Source: Metopolophium dirhodum
Taxonomy: Eukaryota > Arthropoda > Insecta > Hemiptera > Aphididae
NCBI RefSeq assembly: GCF_019925205.1
Contig: NC_083565.1
Span: forward strand, 25,696,241 to 25,760,240
Direction: 5' to 3'
Length of the DNA: 64,000 nt
Part shown: one piece after another, positions 11,857-23,500 of the stretch
How positions within the stretch are numbered: the stretch's first letter is position 1
Layout of the letters: every line of letters begins with the position of its first letter
Position numbers and translations under genes: made by a program
Notes under the pieces: generated by a model
The model's input: the letters and a program-made list of their open reading frames with translations, nothing else
Databases searched by the model: none
What the model was told of the DNA's origin: nothing

Positions 11857-13560
11857 AAGAATAATAACGAAACTATTAAATCCCGCGATATTGATCATTG
11901 TACAAATTATAGACCTAAATCTCTTCGTCTCTTTCTATATCCAAAATATTTGAAAAAGGTATAAAACAACGTTTGATTGATATTTTGAATATACACACCT
12001 AACTATTTTTCTACAAACCAATTTGGAAAAATTAATCAACAAAATATGCATTGTTATAATCTTCGAATTTTATTCGTTCTAGTAGGTATTGACAATGACA
12101 ATAATAAGGTAGGTAATTTGGTTTGTATTCTTATTTAAAAAATGATTTTCATTAAAAAATATTAAAATATTAATATATTCTTAATATTGCTATAAGAAGT
12201 GGATATTTCATATTATTTTTCAAATAGACTGCAAGTAGTTAAAATTGAAGAAATGTAAACTTGTGAAATTCAAGTTATCGTCTTGTTATTTCTTATTTAC
12301 ATAAAATATTGTCTTATTAATCCTAATATTTCAGGAGATATTATTTGTTTTGTTGACGATACATTATAGTGTCAATTGAACGTAAAAGAAATTGCTAATG
12401 TATAACTATAGTACAAAAATAAATTGATATTGTATAACTTAGTAAAACATTGTATGCGCCTATATTAATAAAATAAAGGTGGTTTACATAAACATTTTAA
12501 AGAACTGAATATTAAAAAATCTAAATATATGTTTTTTTAGTACAAATTAGTAGAAAATTCGATTTATAAATACCATACATTATTTTAGATGCTTGAATAA
12601 TTTATAAGTTTGTAACTGTTTTTAATTTGAAAAAGTTACTAAATTAAAATATTTAGCTATTATTTTTGATCGAAACCTCAAATGGAAAGATCATAAAATA
12701 TAATATTATGTTTGTAATTTAATTACAAAAATATTTTATAAATCCAAAGTATAAACCGATTACAAATGTAAAATAATAGGTACAGTTTATAATTTATATA
12801 ATAATAGATATAATTTATACTTATTGTACTTTTTTTTATGTACAGATTGTATAAATTCTAGATTAAAAATATATAAAAAAAAAATATAATAATATAGGCG
12901 TACAATAAAATCGATCATCAGATCTGTCTTATGTAAACCTACATTAAAATTATTATGGTGCTAAATTGTGTAAATATTTTCAACTAGATTTTTAATTTTA
13001 TATAAATTCTTTTATCATTAAGTAAAATGATTATTCTGTGTACTTAGTTTTGTTAGAATATTCAACAATAAGTTTAATATTTTTTATTTTATTAGGATGT
13101 TATATATTTATAGAATTTAATTGAATCCAAAAATGAATCATTTTAATAATTTTATATAACCTAACGGCAAGATTAGCGCTGAATAAAATATTATTTTTTT
13201 TAATTCATCACAACCAGGTATTGTAACAACCAGGATGCGTATTCCGTGGAGCAGAGCCTGGGGGGTACCATAAACAATAGTTAATTATATAAATAATCAA
13301 TATTTAAATCAACGGAAACTAAAAAACTTATTACATTTTTAACTTAACTTTAACTTTTATACTCATTAGTATAGTTATTGACTATAGCTACTTACATTTT
13401 AACAATAACCAAGATAGATTTGAATTGAGTACCTACAGCTATAATGAATAATAACTAATGGATTATAGTAACAGTTTGGACTGCTACCAGTGTTTTAAAC
13501 TTTCTTACTAACTTTCGTTCTTAAAAACATAGTCCCAGATAAAGAAAAAAATTTAAAATA

Positions 13561-14007
13561 TAACCTAACCTAACCGTGGTGGGGGGGCTCACGGGCCAAT
13601 CACTGGTCCGTGCCAAGAGGTTCCACCCTAGAGCCAGTCATGACCTTGATTGGTTGGGGCTGGCAGGTCCGGTCCACCTGCATACACTTGCAAACGGATC
13701 CCTGCCAGCAGGTAAAATGGACGGAAGGAAAACCGCAAACCACAATATGAATAGCAAATGTAAAAATATTGTTACAGCTCCAGGGGGGTCGGACCTCCAG
13801 GAGTCGTTGGTAGCGGGTGGATCTGGTGTAAATATCAGGTCCAACGGAGCGGGCTTGCTACTTTCGTTACCAGTCAACCGCGACAAATCGGATAAAGGGG
13901 TGTCCAGCATGGCCCCGGATTCTGACAAACATGCTACTGCTGAGACAGACGTGCCTCCGGGTACGCAACCAAGGGATATGTTATATTTTAAACATCATAG
14001 AGTATGA
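13561..14007 (+). pseudogene. LINE ORF1-like fragment beside a short CCTAA run
   Basis: A 143-codon frame (13576-14007) is open in sequence much richer in G and C than its surroundings. An internal ATG in better context lies at 13717 (MDGRKTANHN). The product is polar with no zinc knuckle or other motif. Immediately upstream is TAACCTAACCTAACC, matching the insect telomere repeat CCTAA. Non-LTR elements of the TRAS/SART type insert in such repeats, which makes a truncated LINE 5' region plausible, but no reverse transcriptase follows and two or three CCTAA copies can arise by chance. The antisense frame 13638-13928 is a shadow or an equal alternative. Confidence 0.3.
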
Positions 14008-14097
14008 GAAAAATTATGCCTGGAAGTCGAGGACACTATATTAATAAAAATCAATCTGAACTTATTTAAGGCCCATGATACCGGTGAGAACGTAGCT

Positions 14098-14385
14098 GTG
14101 GCTACCAATCTGACCTTAACTAACCACAAGCGAAAGCGATCATCTTATGAAGATGATGACCATAATAGAAAAATGTCTCGAACCTCAAGAGCCGCACTCG
14201 ATATCCATCATGTCATTGGTAAGTACCTAATACACGTCAATGACCCGAGACATAATAACAAAATATACAAATATCTATACGGTCGATATCAGTGCCAAAC
14301 TATTTTAGAGCCTAACCAAAGCGATGATTGTATTGATTTTACAATGGTGTATGCAATGTTAAGAATAGATAAAAAAAACATTTAA
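14098..14385 (+). pseudogene. Open fragment with basic KRKRSSYEDDDH motif
   Basis: The frame is open for 95 codons. It contains a nuclear-localisation-like KRKR followed by SYEDDDHNRKMSRTSR, then a segment ending in I-D-K-K-N-I. A GGTAAGTA donor-like sequence at 14219 could end an exon after the HHVIG codons. A degenerate copy lies at 11772. I do not recognise the family; it may be an ORF1 remnant of the same element as 13561-14007 or a host exon. Confidence 0.25.
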
Positions 14386-14479
14386 TATAGATAAGATACA
14401 AATAATTATATATATATATTTATTAAGATTTCTGATAGAACAATTTTAGTAAAAAATAATGAATATTATTTATGATAAT

Positions 14480-15170
14480 TGCTGAAAACAAAATAATGCT
14501 TCGATGTTCAACTTATATTCTGTACATAAAGGTATCATTTCTGGTGCAAAAGTGAATCTGGTTAGTGCATTTGGGAGATCAAAATTTAAAATTCCCTGCA
14601 GTAATTTTCTAAAGCGTCGGGAAAATGTTTACGCAAAATTGATTTTGGTTTTGATGTAACTCTAAAAAATTCTCATAGCATTACATTATAGAAACATTAT
14701 ATCACTTTACATTTATATTAACATTTTGTATGCATCATATAATTTTCAAAATATGTAGGCTTGCTGCAAGTTCTTTATAGATGTATTGCATTTTTAATTT
14801 GTTTAGTTTGTCTTTTCTACAAATGTAAATAAAATTGTTTTCGTTTGGTCAAAAATATAACACAAGGTTCATTTAACAGCAGCTAAGAAGATTCATAGGT
14901 ACGATTTTTTTTATACAATTTTATAGTTGTGACGTTGACAACAAATATCAAAATCTTGAAAATTAACAATTTATTTTGTAGTTAGAAACGTATAAAATGT
15001 TCAATTTTTATAGCTAAAGATTGCAAATTTTAAACAAGTAGGTATTCTCATAAATAGTTCATACTGCTACCAACAAAAATAAAAATATATACACAGTTTT
15101 TTTGTTATATATATTTTAAGTTCAAATTTGGACGAAATTAGACATTTAAAAGAAGAATAAGGATATTATA
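14480..15170 (+). repeat. Partial copy of dispersed AT-rich repeats related to family R1
   Basis: Words such as AAAATGTTCAATTTTTATAG followed by CTAAAGATTG and GTTCAAATTTGGACGAAATT match the 24.8-24.95 kb and 57.9 kb copies. No gene is visible. Confidence 0.45.
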
Positions 15171-15279
15171 GTTTTAACTAGAGCCCAGATTATATTCATT
15201 GGCATCTTTGTTCTGGTTGATTGTATGATATGCTAAGGGAGCGCACAATTTGTTTCATGGCATAACGATTTAAAAAATG

Positions 15280-15735
15280 AAATTTTTTTAGTGCATATAT
15301 TTTCGCATATTTTGACATTTAACCATTTTTTTTCTATTTTAAGGGGTTATTTTAAATTACATATTTCATCTTTTAGTGCATATTTAGATGCTTTATTAGA
15401 CATTTTTCAAATATATACTTTTGTAATATAAGAAAAAAATATTATACTTTTATTGTTTCAATAAATATTAAAATAAATTAATAGAATGCTTGTAGATATA
15501 TAATCGATTTTCCCAAAGATGATCTTAGATCTATAATCGGTGAAATAAAAAACGTATACCAAGATAAGAAAACATCGATTACGATCATTGACCATTGAAA
15601 TTATTTTTAAAAAAAATGAAGTAAAGTATTTATGTTGTTTAAATTTGTATGCATAATTTTTATCTTTCTTGCATATTTCAACATTTTAGTGCATATATTT
15701 ATGCATATTTAAGATTTTTAGCGCTTATTTGGTTG
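15280..15735. repeat. Degenerate TTTTAGTGCATAT repeats
   Basis: The word TTTAGTGCATAT occurs at about 15287, 15374 and 15685, and related GCATATTT words at 15305, 15671 and 15703. Irregular spacing suggests the interior of an old DNA transposon. Confidence 0.4.
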
Positions 15736-16059
15736 GTTTTTAATGTTAATAAATCAACTTATTTTGTTGTAATTAAAAATATTATTCGTGAGTACCTATT
15801 GTGTACCTATTATTAAATTGAGTACACACAATAACATTTCAAAATGTAAATATTCACCAAAAATTAATTTTACTTACTGTATCACCACTATAATGTCTAA
15901 TAATTAAATAAATTACATTAAAGCACAATAAAATCATAAAATATACTTAGTAATTGAAATATCATGCATAGGCCGACAATTTTGTTAATTCTACTAAAAT
16001 CAAAACAGCCCTTCTTTCCCTGTGTAATAACTGCATTGTCAATATCATATCTAGACATC

Positions 16060-18765
16060 ATGCCGAAAGATAATGTGTCAAATAGTAATGACAAGACAAC
16101 TATTGTTCAAACTGAAGCACATTTAGTATCTAGTGTAATACGTCACCGTCGTCCCAATAGCACATCATCGATTGAAACACCGATCTTAAAACATGCTCCC
16201 GGAAGGAAAGCACGATTGCCTAAAGTAGACTCAAATAAAATTAAAAAAACCTCCCTCTCACTCTCTAGAGCCGGTGAAAAAAGAAAGAGTCTACCACCTG
16301 AGGATATCGACAAAAAGTTTAAAAAAGTAACAAAGACAATAGAAAAAACATTCGGTATTTATTAATATATTATTATTTTCACAGGGAAAGTTTGGAAAAC
16401 CATGTATCAAAGGATCGATGTACGCACGCGATGTCACGGAAGACAGTAATGTCACCTCGACTCTTTACGTAAAAAAGGTAATTAATGTCAATTATTATAA
16501 TTTTAGTATTTATTAATATATCGTAATTTTTACAGGGAAAGTATGGAAAACCACCCATTAAAGGAACGATGTATATAATACCCGATTTCAAGGAAGACAG
16601 TATGGCGCCCTGTTCACTACCTAGAGCTGCAGGGATAAAAAAGAAAAGGGTACAGGCTGATGCTAGCGACAGGACATTTAAAAAAGTAATAAAGATACAA
16701 AATTATTTCTTTCAGTAGGTATTTATTAATATATTGTAATTTTAATAGGCAAAGCATGAAAAACTTTCCATTGTGGGTTCAACGTATCAACGTGATGTCG
16801 CGAAAGACGGTAATGTCTCTCTTACTTCTCGCCCCCCCTCCCCAACACATCGCCCAATTAGAGGTAGTGTACGGTGGGCCGGTGGGACACTGCTATCTCC
16901 AAAGTGAAATCAAAATTATTTAAACAAAGTGCTGCACTTATAATGCACTAAGTGTGAACGGGATATGATCTGGTGTGTTTAATTTTGATCCATTGCATGT
17001 TGTATGTTTATATTTATGTTCTTTTGAGTATATTAATCAAACGTAGTACCTATGTATAGATACCAAGTACCCATAGTTCTCAGAGAGCAGATTACGAATG
17101 GAAAATTAAAATAATAAATAAATACCAATTTCGAAGCTATTATGACTAGTGAATGATATTTACGTCACACTTTTATGATTTTAATAATTTAAAAGCCATA
17201 TATTTAGCGATGACATAGGTATATCATAAAGGTGTCATAGGTATATATAGGTGTCTATTTATGCTGTACTTAACTTTTTTGGCTTATTAACCAGTCTTAG
17301 TAATAAATATTAAATACAATTTTCAGTTCTGGAAAATATGTTCCAACCTGTGGCCTTTCTATCTGGAGTTGTAAACGATGATATCAATATATGTAAGCGG
17401 AAAAGAACACTGGAAAAGAATGTAAAATTTAAATTATTTATTTTATTTTAATATAACATGACGTCTTTTATTTCTATAATTATCATTGTAGAGTACAATT
17501 CAAACTCCAGTACGATGTCCGAGTGTAATACAATTGGGAAAATTTGAAGTGGAGACTTGTTATTCATGTCCATTTCCACAGGAGGAGAATTCTCCGAGAT
17601 TAATATTTTGTGAATTTTGTTTAAAATACACTAAATGTCAATCGATTTTGGAAAGACATATGCGACACTGTAATTGGAGAACACCACCAGGCACAGAAAT
17701 TTACCTAAGTGGAGATTTAAGCGTTTTTGAAGTAAATTAATTTTATTAAACAATTCATGAGAGGTAAACTATACAATTGTTTTTTTTTTCAAACAGGTTG
17801 ACGGAAAAGTAGATAAAACGTATTGCGAAACACTATGTCGATTGGGAAAATTATTTTTGGACCTAAAAACTCTGGACTTTGGCGTTGAACCGTTCTTATT
17901 TTACATTGTGACGAAAAACGACGGTTTTGTAAGTATACCTATATAAATACGTTTTAATAAGTCCATCCAGCTTTAAATTTGTATACAAGCCAATAATCTA
18001 AATTTATTAGTAGAAGTTTCCACTTCTGTCTATACCGTTGCAAGACGGTAATTTAATTTTTAGTTTTTTTATAGTTGTCTACCATAATTATATTGTAATA
18101 ATGTTCAATTAAACATGTTAAGGGCTGTCATTTGGTTGGTTATTTTTCAAAACTCAAACAAAATGAAGAAAATTTTAATGTAGCTTGTATCGTAATCATG
18201 CCACAGTACCGAAGACAAGGGTATGGACGAATTCTCATCGAATTCAGTAAGTGAAAACTATATGGATCTAGGCGTTTTAGCATATATCACGTCTAGTTTA
18301 TCTTTTCAGGTTATCTTCTATCTAGAATTGAAAATCAACCAGGTACGCCAGAAAAACCACTTTCCGGTTTGGGTAAAATGTCATACGATGCGTATTGGAA
18401 AGGTGTCATTCTACAATATTTACATCAACACAGAGGCATTGACAACATCTGCATCAATGATATTAGCAGTGAAACTGGTAATTTAAAAACATTTAATTTG
18501 AAACTTTTTAATAAGAATTTTGTGAGACAATCATAACATTAATAACAATTTTATTTTAGGTTTAATGAGACAAGATATTATAAACACTTTCCAATCTCTG
18601 CACATGGTTGTGGAAATCTATAAAGAAATGACAATTTGTATAGACTGGAATGTTGTAGATTCTCACATAAAGAAGAAAATTGAATTAAACCAAGTTCACA
18701 TTGCTCCCGATAGGTTGAAGTGGACACCATCAAATTTATCGGATGGCCAAGTTAGTTTTTCCTGA
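16060..18765 (+). CDS. KAT6: MYST-family histone lysine acetyltransferase, KAT6 (MOZ/enok) type
   Basis: Exons read from splice signals are 16060-16326, 16385-16477, 16536-16685, 16749-16863, 17327-17421, 17492-17731, 17797-17928, 18123-18246, 18310-18477 and 18560-18765. All phases agree, giving 529 residues. MYST enzymes transfer acetyl from acetyl-CoA to histone lysines in the nucleus. The C2HC zinc finger (FCEFCLKY...ERHMRHCNW), GCHLVGYFSK, the catalytic cysteine in NVACIVIMP, the acetyl-CoA loop QYRRQGYGR, the catalytic glutamate in TPEKPLS and the autoacetylated lysine in FLDLKTL are all present. The usual PLSDLG reads PLSGLG. CPSVIQLGKFEVET and a domain end at LKWTP favour KAT6 over Tip60 or MOF. 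KAT6 proteins normally exceed 1000 residues and carry PHD fingers; here only a basic leader with a repeated exon precedes the domain, so this is a short paralogue. An alternative ending splices 18750 to 18808 and stops at 18864 (543 residues). The start at 16060 is the best-placed ATG; an upstream in-frame ATG lies at 15964. Confidence 0.85.
16354..16863 (+). repeat. Tandemly triplicated intron-exon unit in the KAT6-type gene
   Basis: Three successive units each start with intron sequence TATTTATTAATATAT and continue through an acceptor into a related exon. The exons begin GKFGKPCIKGSMY, GKYGKPPIKGTMY and AKHEKLSIVGSTY, then share a D-V/F-x-(E/K)-D-(S/G)-N/M core. The first exon's end (DKKFKK) resembles the third exon's end (DRTFKK), so the duplicated unit was probably larger. 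Each keeps usable splice sites and compatible phase. Confidence 0.8.
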
Positions 18766-19112
18766 TAAAAAAAAACAGTTTTAAGTAATTAGAATATTTT
18801 TTTTTAGAATAACCGACATTTTGAAGAACCTGCAGTTTTCATCAAGTGCATTCCAAGTGGCTAACCCTAGTGTACGTGTGTGCGGCCGGCATGTACCTGG
18901 TTTACACGTCGCCACTGATGATCGTGTCGTGCGCTTCGTGCCTTGTGTTCGACATGGCCGTATTCGAGTACTTTTACGTGGACAAGTGCACCGCCGAATT
19001 TACTATGTTCACCAGCTGATGGCCAAGTTAGTTTTTCCTGATAATAAAAAAATAACGATTTTAAATAATTATAAAATTTTTTTTTAGTATGTTAACATTT
19101 CGAAGAACCCCT
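18744..19112 (+). repeat. Tandem duplication joining KAT 3' end and transporter fragment
   Basis: GATGGCCAAGTTAGTTTTTC followed by CTGATAA, an A-rich stretch, a T-run acceptor (TTTTTTTTTAG) and TTTCGAAGAACC or TTTTGAAGAACC occurs at 18743-18832 and again at 19018-19106, about 275 bp apart. The first copy overlaps the KAT stop codon, the second the stop of the transporter fragment. Confidence 0.75.
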
Positions 19113-19420
19113 TACGTGTATTCCACGGACAGTGGGTTAGGTTAGCCCTAACTCTAGTGTACGTGTGCGCGGCCGGCATGTACCTGGATACACCCGGCTT
19201 ACGCGGTCAACACTATATCACGCTCACCGTCACGATGTTCCTGGCCTCCAAGATTTACACTATGCTGGCCGACGACGGTGGCATGTACCGCAACTATCCG
19301 ATATCGTCGCTGTTCTGCCTCACGTCCATAGTCATCTGCTCCCTGTGGCTTACCGAGATCAAGGGCAAGACGTTTGCTGCCATACAGGATCAGCTCAAGA
19401 AGGCGGACGATTTGGTCTGA
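18855..19420 (+). pseudogene. MFS sugar (trehalose-type) transporter fragments
   Basis: Two open fragments represent pieces of one transporter. 18855-19019 encodes a hydrophobic stretch including SPLMIVSCASCLVF and ends in a stop. 19157-19420 begins in VYVCAAGMYL, continues through a membrane helix and ends with KGKTFAAIQDQLKKADDLV, the sequence that follows the last helix in insect Tret1-like carriers, where the usual PETKGKT here reads TEIKGKT. VYVCAAGMYL occurs at the head of both fragments, so the first is a mosaic of two transporter regions. GC content and CpG are much higher than the surroundings. There is no N-terminal half and no start; family assignment is by the C-terminal signature. 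Confidence 0.65.
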
Positions 19421-19429
19421 ACGAAGGCA

Positions 19430-20130
19430 CGTGATCGAGTTCAACTGCTGCTGGTGGAGGCGGATGTGGGTGCATGGCGATGACCAGTCGGTTTGTACGA
19501 GTACGAGTCGAGCACCCGCACGATAATTTTACGACTTTGGACTTGCGTCGAGTGTGCAGAATTTACAGACAAAGTATTCCAGTTTTCAAAAAAGTCAACA
19601 TAGATTGTAAACAATTATTTTTCTTTAATACTATATCATAATTTATACGTGCTGATATTTTACACGTGTAAATGCTGTATATTTTTTTTAAATAACGATA
19701 AAAATTATGTAAATAAACCAGCTATATGGACACTTTAGTATTAATTGTAAATAATATGATGTATATCAATCAATTTTTCTTTATTTTAAATATTATATGT
19801 ACATGCCATTTGATATACATCCAAGCCTATTTGTTCTATTATAATTTAAAGTAAAATCTTTTTACATATATCATTTTTTCTTTACTAATTCATAAAATCA
19901 TAATATTTTAAGTAATTCATTGTCTTTTTATTTGTTAATTACAATTTGTTATCTATACATTTTTTGCTGAGAGTTATTAGGTATTATTTTTTCCTCGAGT
20001 AAGAGTATACTGTAATCTCAGTTCATTTTGTATGTGATCTAAGACTGTAATTATGTTTTATTCGAATGGAAAATTACTATTCTGATAAAAGAAAGATTAT
20101 TATATTTTTTTCAAAAAAAAAGTACGCTGA
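19430..20130. other. Noncoding sequence of the duplication arm
   Basis: Transporter 3' flank and AT-rich sequence. Several AATAAA-type signals occur (for example near 19710). The 19880-20070 part is missing from arm 2. No gene is seen. Confidence 0.5.
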
Positions 20131-20158
20131 TGTCTGTTGATTGGTGATAAATAAAAAC

Positions 20159-20277
20159 CCCATTCCTGCTTGGGTAAAATTACATACAATGCATATTGGA
20201 AAAGTGTTATTCTAGAATATTTAGATAAACACAGAAGCATTGACAACATATGCATCAATGATGTTAGCAGTGAAACT
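20159..20277 (+). pseudogene. Stray copy of KAT6-type exon 9
   Basis: The sequence encodes CLGKITYNAYWKSVILEYLD and IDNICINDVSSETG, closely matching the exon at 18310-18477, and is followed by the same GGTAATTTGAAAACATTTAATT intron start. The first third of the exon, with the catalytic glutamate, is absent and no usable acceptor precedes it. It comes from a further, partly lost KAT6-type copy. An equivalent lies at 52562-52674. Confidence 0.8.
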
Positions 20278-20317
20278 GGTAATTTGAAAACATTTAATTA
20301 GAAACTTTTTACAGCGA

Positions 20318-20503
20318 CGGGTGTTAATTTTCTTCGGACTGTCACAGTGTCCTCCACCATGGCGAATACCTACGTGTACCCACTTGAAAATTCTGCCAAA
20401 CACAAAAACGTGTTCCTCCGACCGTTCCCGTCCGTACCAAAAACCTTACGGTACCATCCTACAGCTAATGGCCTCAGTTGCCGGGCTTATGACCAATAAA
20501 ATA
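20318..20503 (+). pseudogene. Conserved 61-codon open exon fragment, function unknown
   Basis: The frame reads TGVNFLRTVTVSSTMANTYV and continues through FLRPFPSVPKT to a stop at about 20501; the same frame is open at 52707-52892, where it carries an ATG at its head. It follows a TTTTTACAG acceptor-like site. Two frames are open in both arms, so the coding frame is not certain. A canonical AATAAA follows (20498-20503). Family not recognised; possibly the last exon of a host gene. Confidence 0.3.
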
Positions 20504-20509
20504 AAAATT

Positions 20510-23500
20510 ATTGTTATTTTTTGAAAAATATGTTTGAACATTGTAATTTGTAATAAATAATATTTTGAATGTCTTATATGTTCAGTGTTCACATTATATC
20601 TAAAACTCATGTATAACAATTATTTTTGCTGGAATCTTTCAAATTTTTATATTATTAATTAGAAATTAGATTTATTAACTTATCGAATTTTTCTTATATT
20701 GTTAAATTATTATACAACCAGGGCCGGGGCTACATAGTGGTCTAAAACGTAAATTTACAAGGAAAAATTTTAAATTTAGGGGTTTTGCCCCTAACAATAT
20801 AATATTATCAGTATTTTGAAAATGCTGCCTTCTTACTAAATTGCTGCTTAAGTGAGCTCTAGGCGTGTGCCTATGTCGCCTACCCCTTGAGCCGGGCCTG
20901 TATATAACTATAATATATTATATAAACTATACTTTTTCTTGTTTTTATGTCATTATTATATAACAACCGTTTCAATATATTATTGTATTTTACGTTAATT
21001 TAGTATTATAATATTAATATATATTCATACCTATATTATATTGTCTGAACATTATTGTGTATTTTGAAATTCAAAATACCCACCTACATATATTTTTTAA
21101 ACGTCTACATAATGGCCAAATCATAATAACTACATATACCTGCTATTACGAATAATGACGACGACGACTCGGGTGACAGCAGCCCTTCAGAGCGGGTTTG
21201 TATATAATAGCTATAATGTACACTATCTAATACCTATTGTATAAGGCATAATAGTGTATAACATTACGAATTTAAACTATTTTATGATAGTATTATTATG
21301 TTGGTTACGTATTGATACATTTTTTCGATATTTTATATTCGATTAGATAATCTCGGATGACTCTGCATACCAGATATAGATTGAAAAACTAATTCGACCA
21401 TCGTACACTGCAGTCAGGTAAGCAGGATTACTACATAATTGAACCACCTGACGACGACCAAGACGTACCTATACTCGAGTAGTCGAGTATATAATATGAC
21501 TCCAAGGAGATGATTCATATAACGGGTGGTACCTATTCAATTTTCAATGTAATTTTTCATGCCAAGTGTCATAATATGTATGAATAAATAATTGGTATTT
21601 AATGACTGGTCCATCACGGATCGACTCACGTTTCAGAATTATTTCTCTAGCTGGACCGATCATTTCTGACTAAACCAAAACACGTATAGCGAGTTCCGTT
21701 CTCCAGATAATACCAACTAATTAACATTAAATTTTGATTTTTAATAATAAAATTGTATATTTAATTTGTTTTAGTTTTTTTATTGTGAAATTACCTGGAC
21801 GGCAGTCGATGAGTTTTGACTGGAACCTCCAGCAGGGGGTATTGTACGATCGGATCTTTTTCTAGTTCATATAATGTGTCCATATATGTTTATCCCCTGC
21901 CAAAACTGCGTCGGTGCTATTCAGAGTTCAGATCGTAACTTTTAATAAATATGCTAACGGTTCGTATCACAATCACCTCCAACAATGGGTGGCTCTAATA
22001 CTAGTTTTTAAGTGCCGGTCGCCGGAACTGTGGCAGAGACTGACTTAAGTGAGTGGTGCTGAAACATGGAATCTTGTCAAAACCCAAAATGACAGTCACA
22101 ATAGCGAAACTAAAATATCAAAGATGTTTAGTTTTTTTAACTGTATTTTACAACAATTTTCAGTTTATAAATTAAAAGTATGTAATAATAATCATAGATA
22201 CCTACTAATTCCATTTGCAAATTGAATTTATATTATGCAATTAAAATCCTTTTATGTATTATTTGTTTTAAATGAGTTCACCATATCTTATATTTATTTA
22301 GCTGTGTCAGGTAGAATAAATTTAATGCTTAAAGTTTTTGAGTGATATCATTTGCAAATGCGTAAATTTGTTAAAATGTCTTATCTGTGTATAACTTTAT
22401 AAAAACCAAGGTGTATTGATACACCTTGAGAAAAACATATGATTTATCATAGTATTATTCCCTATAATAACATAGATAATAGATACCTATATCTTTCTCT
22501 ATATCTATGTGCCTATAATCATTATATCTAAATAATCTATGGGAAACGACAATGGTTGTAGATAAAATTATCGATTCCAATAATTTTTTTCTTGATGTGT
22601 TACCATACGTAAATACAAATGTCGTAATAGTGTAATACATTATGTATAGATACTTGTACATTTTATTCCCTTTGGGTTGGTTTTATAAGTCAGTACTTCC
22701 AGCGGGGAGCGGAAATATTTAGTGATTTGGGAGTAAAGCAAAAGGAAAAAATTAAAATTGTAAAAAATGTAAGTCATATGTACCTACCAGCTACGCATAC
22801 AGAAATGTTATTTAATAAGCTAATTCAGTCAAAATACATTTTTACAGTTCATGTTAATAAATATATAACAATATATAACGTATCCTTCATCCGATATGCT
22901 TATATTGTGTATTTTTATCCCTAAAGTCTAAAGTATAATATTATCGTAATAAAAAAGAATATATTTAAATTTTAATTTATAAGATGTTCTTGTAATGATT
23001 AGACCGTGTTTCTGCAGATGAAAATAGTTTGGTTTTTGCGATTCCAAATCTAGTTGATCATCCCTATAATATTATTCATTATTCATCATAAAATATTATA
23101 TGGGTAGGTTATTATTTAAAATTTTTATACAAATGTCGAGAATATAAATCTAATATTTAGCTATCCTATATAGCTATAATTTATTTTAATTGAAATAATT
23201 TTAATGTTTTTAATACCTACCTGATTAAAATGGTTCTACTTCTACAAGTCGCAATTGTATAGAATATTCATGCTTATTTTTTTAGTTGAGTAAAAATATT
23301 CTAAAATATTTAACGCTGCTCGTAAACCGTAGTATTTACGATGAGTTTAATATCTCCACTGAGTGTTTATAATTGTACATGTCTGATGTCATTGACATTG
23401 CAATTTGTAATTAAATATATTATACATATTAGATGATATATATATAAGTGCATGGAGCATAGGTACAAATAGGTTTGTACAAATAGGTGATAGGTAAGTT

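Larger units (their letters stand above)
10900..13555. other. AT-rich intergenic sequence with short repeats
   Basis: No gene is supported. It holds a (TATAA)n run and the degenerate copy of the 14 kb coding fragment listed separately. A possible CAACCAGG direct repeat lies near 13210-13230. Confidence 0.45.

Noticed and set aside
13562..13577. Interstitial telomere array
   Set aside because: Only two to three CCTAA copies are present, too few to call a telomeric array; mentioned only as context for the LINE-like fragment.
19165..19444. Alternative frames across the transporter fragment (19165-19434 plus, 19199-19444 minus)
   Set aside because: Only frame 19157-19420 gives membrane helices and the KGKTFAAIQDQL transporter tail.
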